Positions 6,075-6,218 of a DNA stretch of 6,218 nucleotides are shown piece after piece. The DNA is from Actinomycetes bacterium (GTDB taxonomy: Bacteria; Actinomycetota; Acidimicrobiia; Acidimicrobiales; RAAP-2): contig JAKCEC010000083.1 of the NCBI GenBank assembly GCA_021841725.1, forward strand, positions 1-6,218, written 5' to 3'. Made by a program: the position numbers and the translations under genes. Below the pieces are notes generated by a model that worked only from the letters and a program-made list of their open reading frames with translations, made no database searches and was not told the origin of the DNA. The stretch's first letter is position 1. Every line of letters begins with the position of its first letter.

Positions 6075-6090
6075 ACGTGAAGCGCCGACG

Positions 6091-6097
6091 GGGAGGA
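6091..6097 (+). promoter_or_regulatory. Ribosome binding site for the whiB-like gene
   Basis: GGGAGGA, a strong Shine-Dalgarno sequence, sits seven bases before the ATG at 6105 and fixes that start. Unlike the ATPase and - strand genes, this gene clearly has a leader. Confidence 0.8.
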
Positions 6098-6104
6098 AGT
6101 CGAT

Positions 6105-6218
6105 ATGGAAATCGTCAATGCGTTGGTGGGGATGGAAGACCGTGGTTGGCAGGCTCGTTCGAACTGCATGGGCGTCGACCCGGATCTGTTCTTCCCCGAA
6201 CGAGGCGCGTCCACCCGC
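6105..6218 (+). CDS. WhiB-family iron-sulfur transcriptional regulator, N-terminal part, 3' end outside window
   Basis: WhiB-like (Wbl) proteins are small actinobacterial regulators that bind a [4Fe-4S] cluster through four cysteines and act with the principal sigma factor, controlling development, cell division, redox responses or antibiotic resistance. The 38 visible codons show the typical opening of the WhiB domain: GWQARSNC with the first cluster cysteine at C21, then DPDLFFPERGASTR (25-38). The other three cysteines and the GVWGG-type turn lie beyond the window. The FFPE-RG-ST wording most resembles the WhiB/WhmD (WhiB2) branch, linked to septation in streptomycetes and mycobacteria, but subtype assignment from so short a fragment is weak. 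The start is fixed by a strong ribosome binding site. The gene is divergent from the unknown - strand gene. Confidence 0.88.
   Translation, partial: MEIVNALVGMEDRGWQARSNCMGVDPDLFFPERGASTR

Overview
The window is high-GC throughout, with strong G/C preference at third codon positions. It carries the start of a WhiB-family gene, a family confined to Actinobacteria and their phages, so the source is an actinobacterium. The class cannot be fixed from the sequence. There are no mobile elements, RNA genes or CRISPR repeats, and this looks like an ordinary chromosomal region.

Layout. (1) Positions 1-1443: the end of a histidine-utilisation (hut) operon on the + strand, with the C-terminus of urocanate hydratase (hutU, cut by the window edge) overlapping by one base a complete imidazolonepropionase gene (hutI). 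(2) Positions 1474-4889: a two-gene + strand unit encoding a ChlI/MoxR-like AAA+ ATPase and a large protein with a C-terminal von Willebrand factor A (VWA) domain. Their reading frames also overlap by one base. A -10-like element exactly six bases before the ATPase ATG suggests this pair has its own leaderless transcript, separate from hut. (3) Positions 4911-5948: a convergent - strand gene for a 345-residue protein I do not recognise. It ends 21 bases from the VWA gene, and a hairpin can be drawn through both stop codons. (4) Positions 5949-6104: a divergent intergenic region with two dyad symmetries and promoter-like elements. (5) Positions 6105-6218: the first 38 codons of a WhiB-like regulator, cut by the right edge.

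How the genes work together. HutU and HutI catalyse consecutive steps of histidine degradation (urocanate to imidazolonepropionate to N-formimino-glutamate). The ATPase and VWA protein are almost certainly partners, as in other AAA+/VWA pairs (Mg-chelatase ChlI/ChlD, MoxR/VWA), where the ATPase drives remodelling of a target recruited through the metal-binding VWA domain. Their target here is unknown. The pair resembles the mycobacterial neighbours that I recall as Rv0958 and Rv0959, which lack a defined function. The - strand gene and the whiB-like gene share a divergent control region, which makes coregulation possible but unproven.

The most promising uncharacterised material is the ATPase/VWA pair (atypical Walker B, a possible winged-helix segment, one rare TTA leucine codon in each gene) and the unknown protein divergent from the whiB-like gene.
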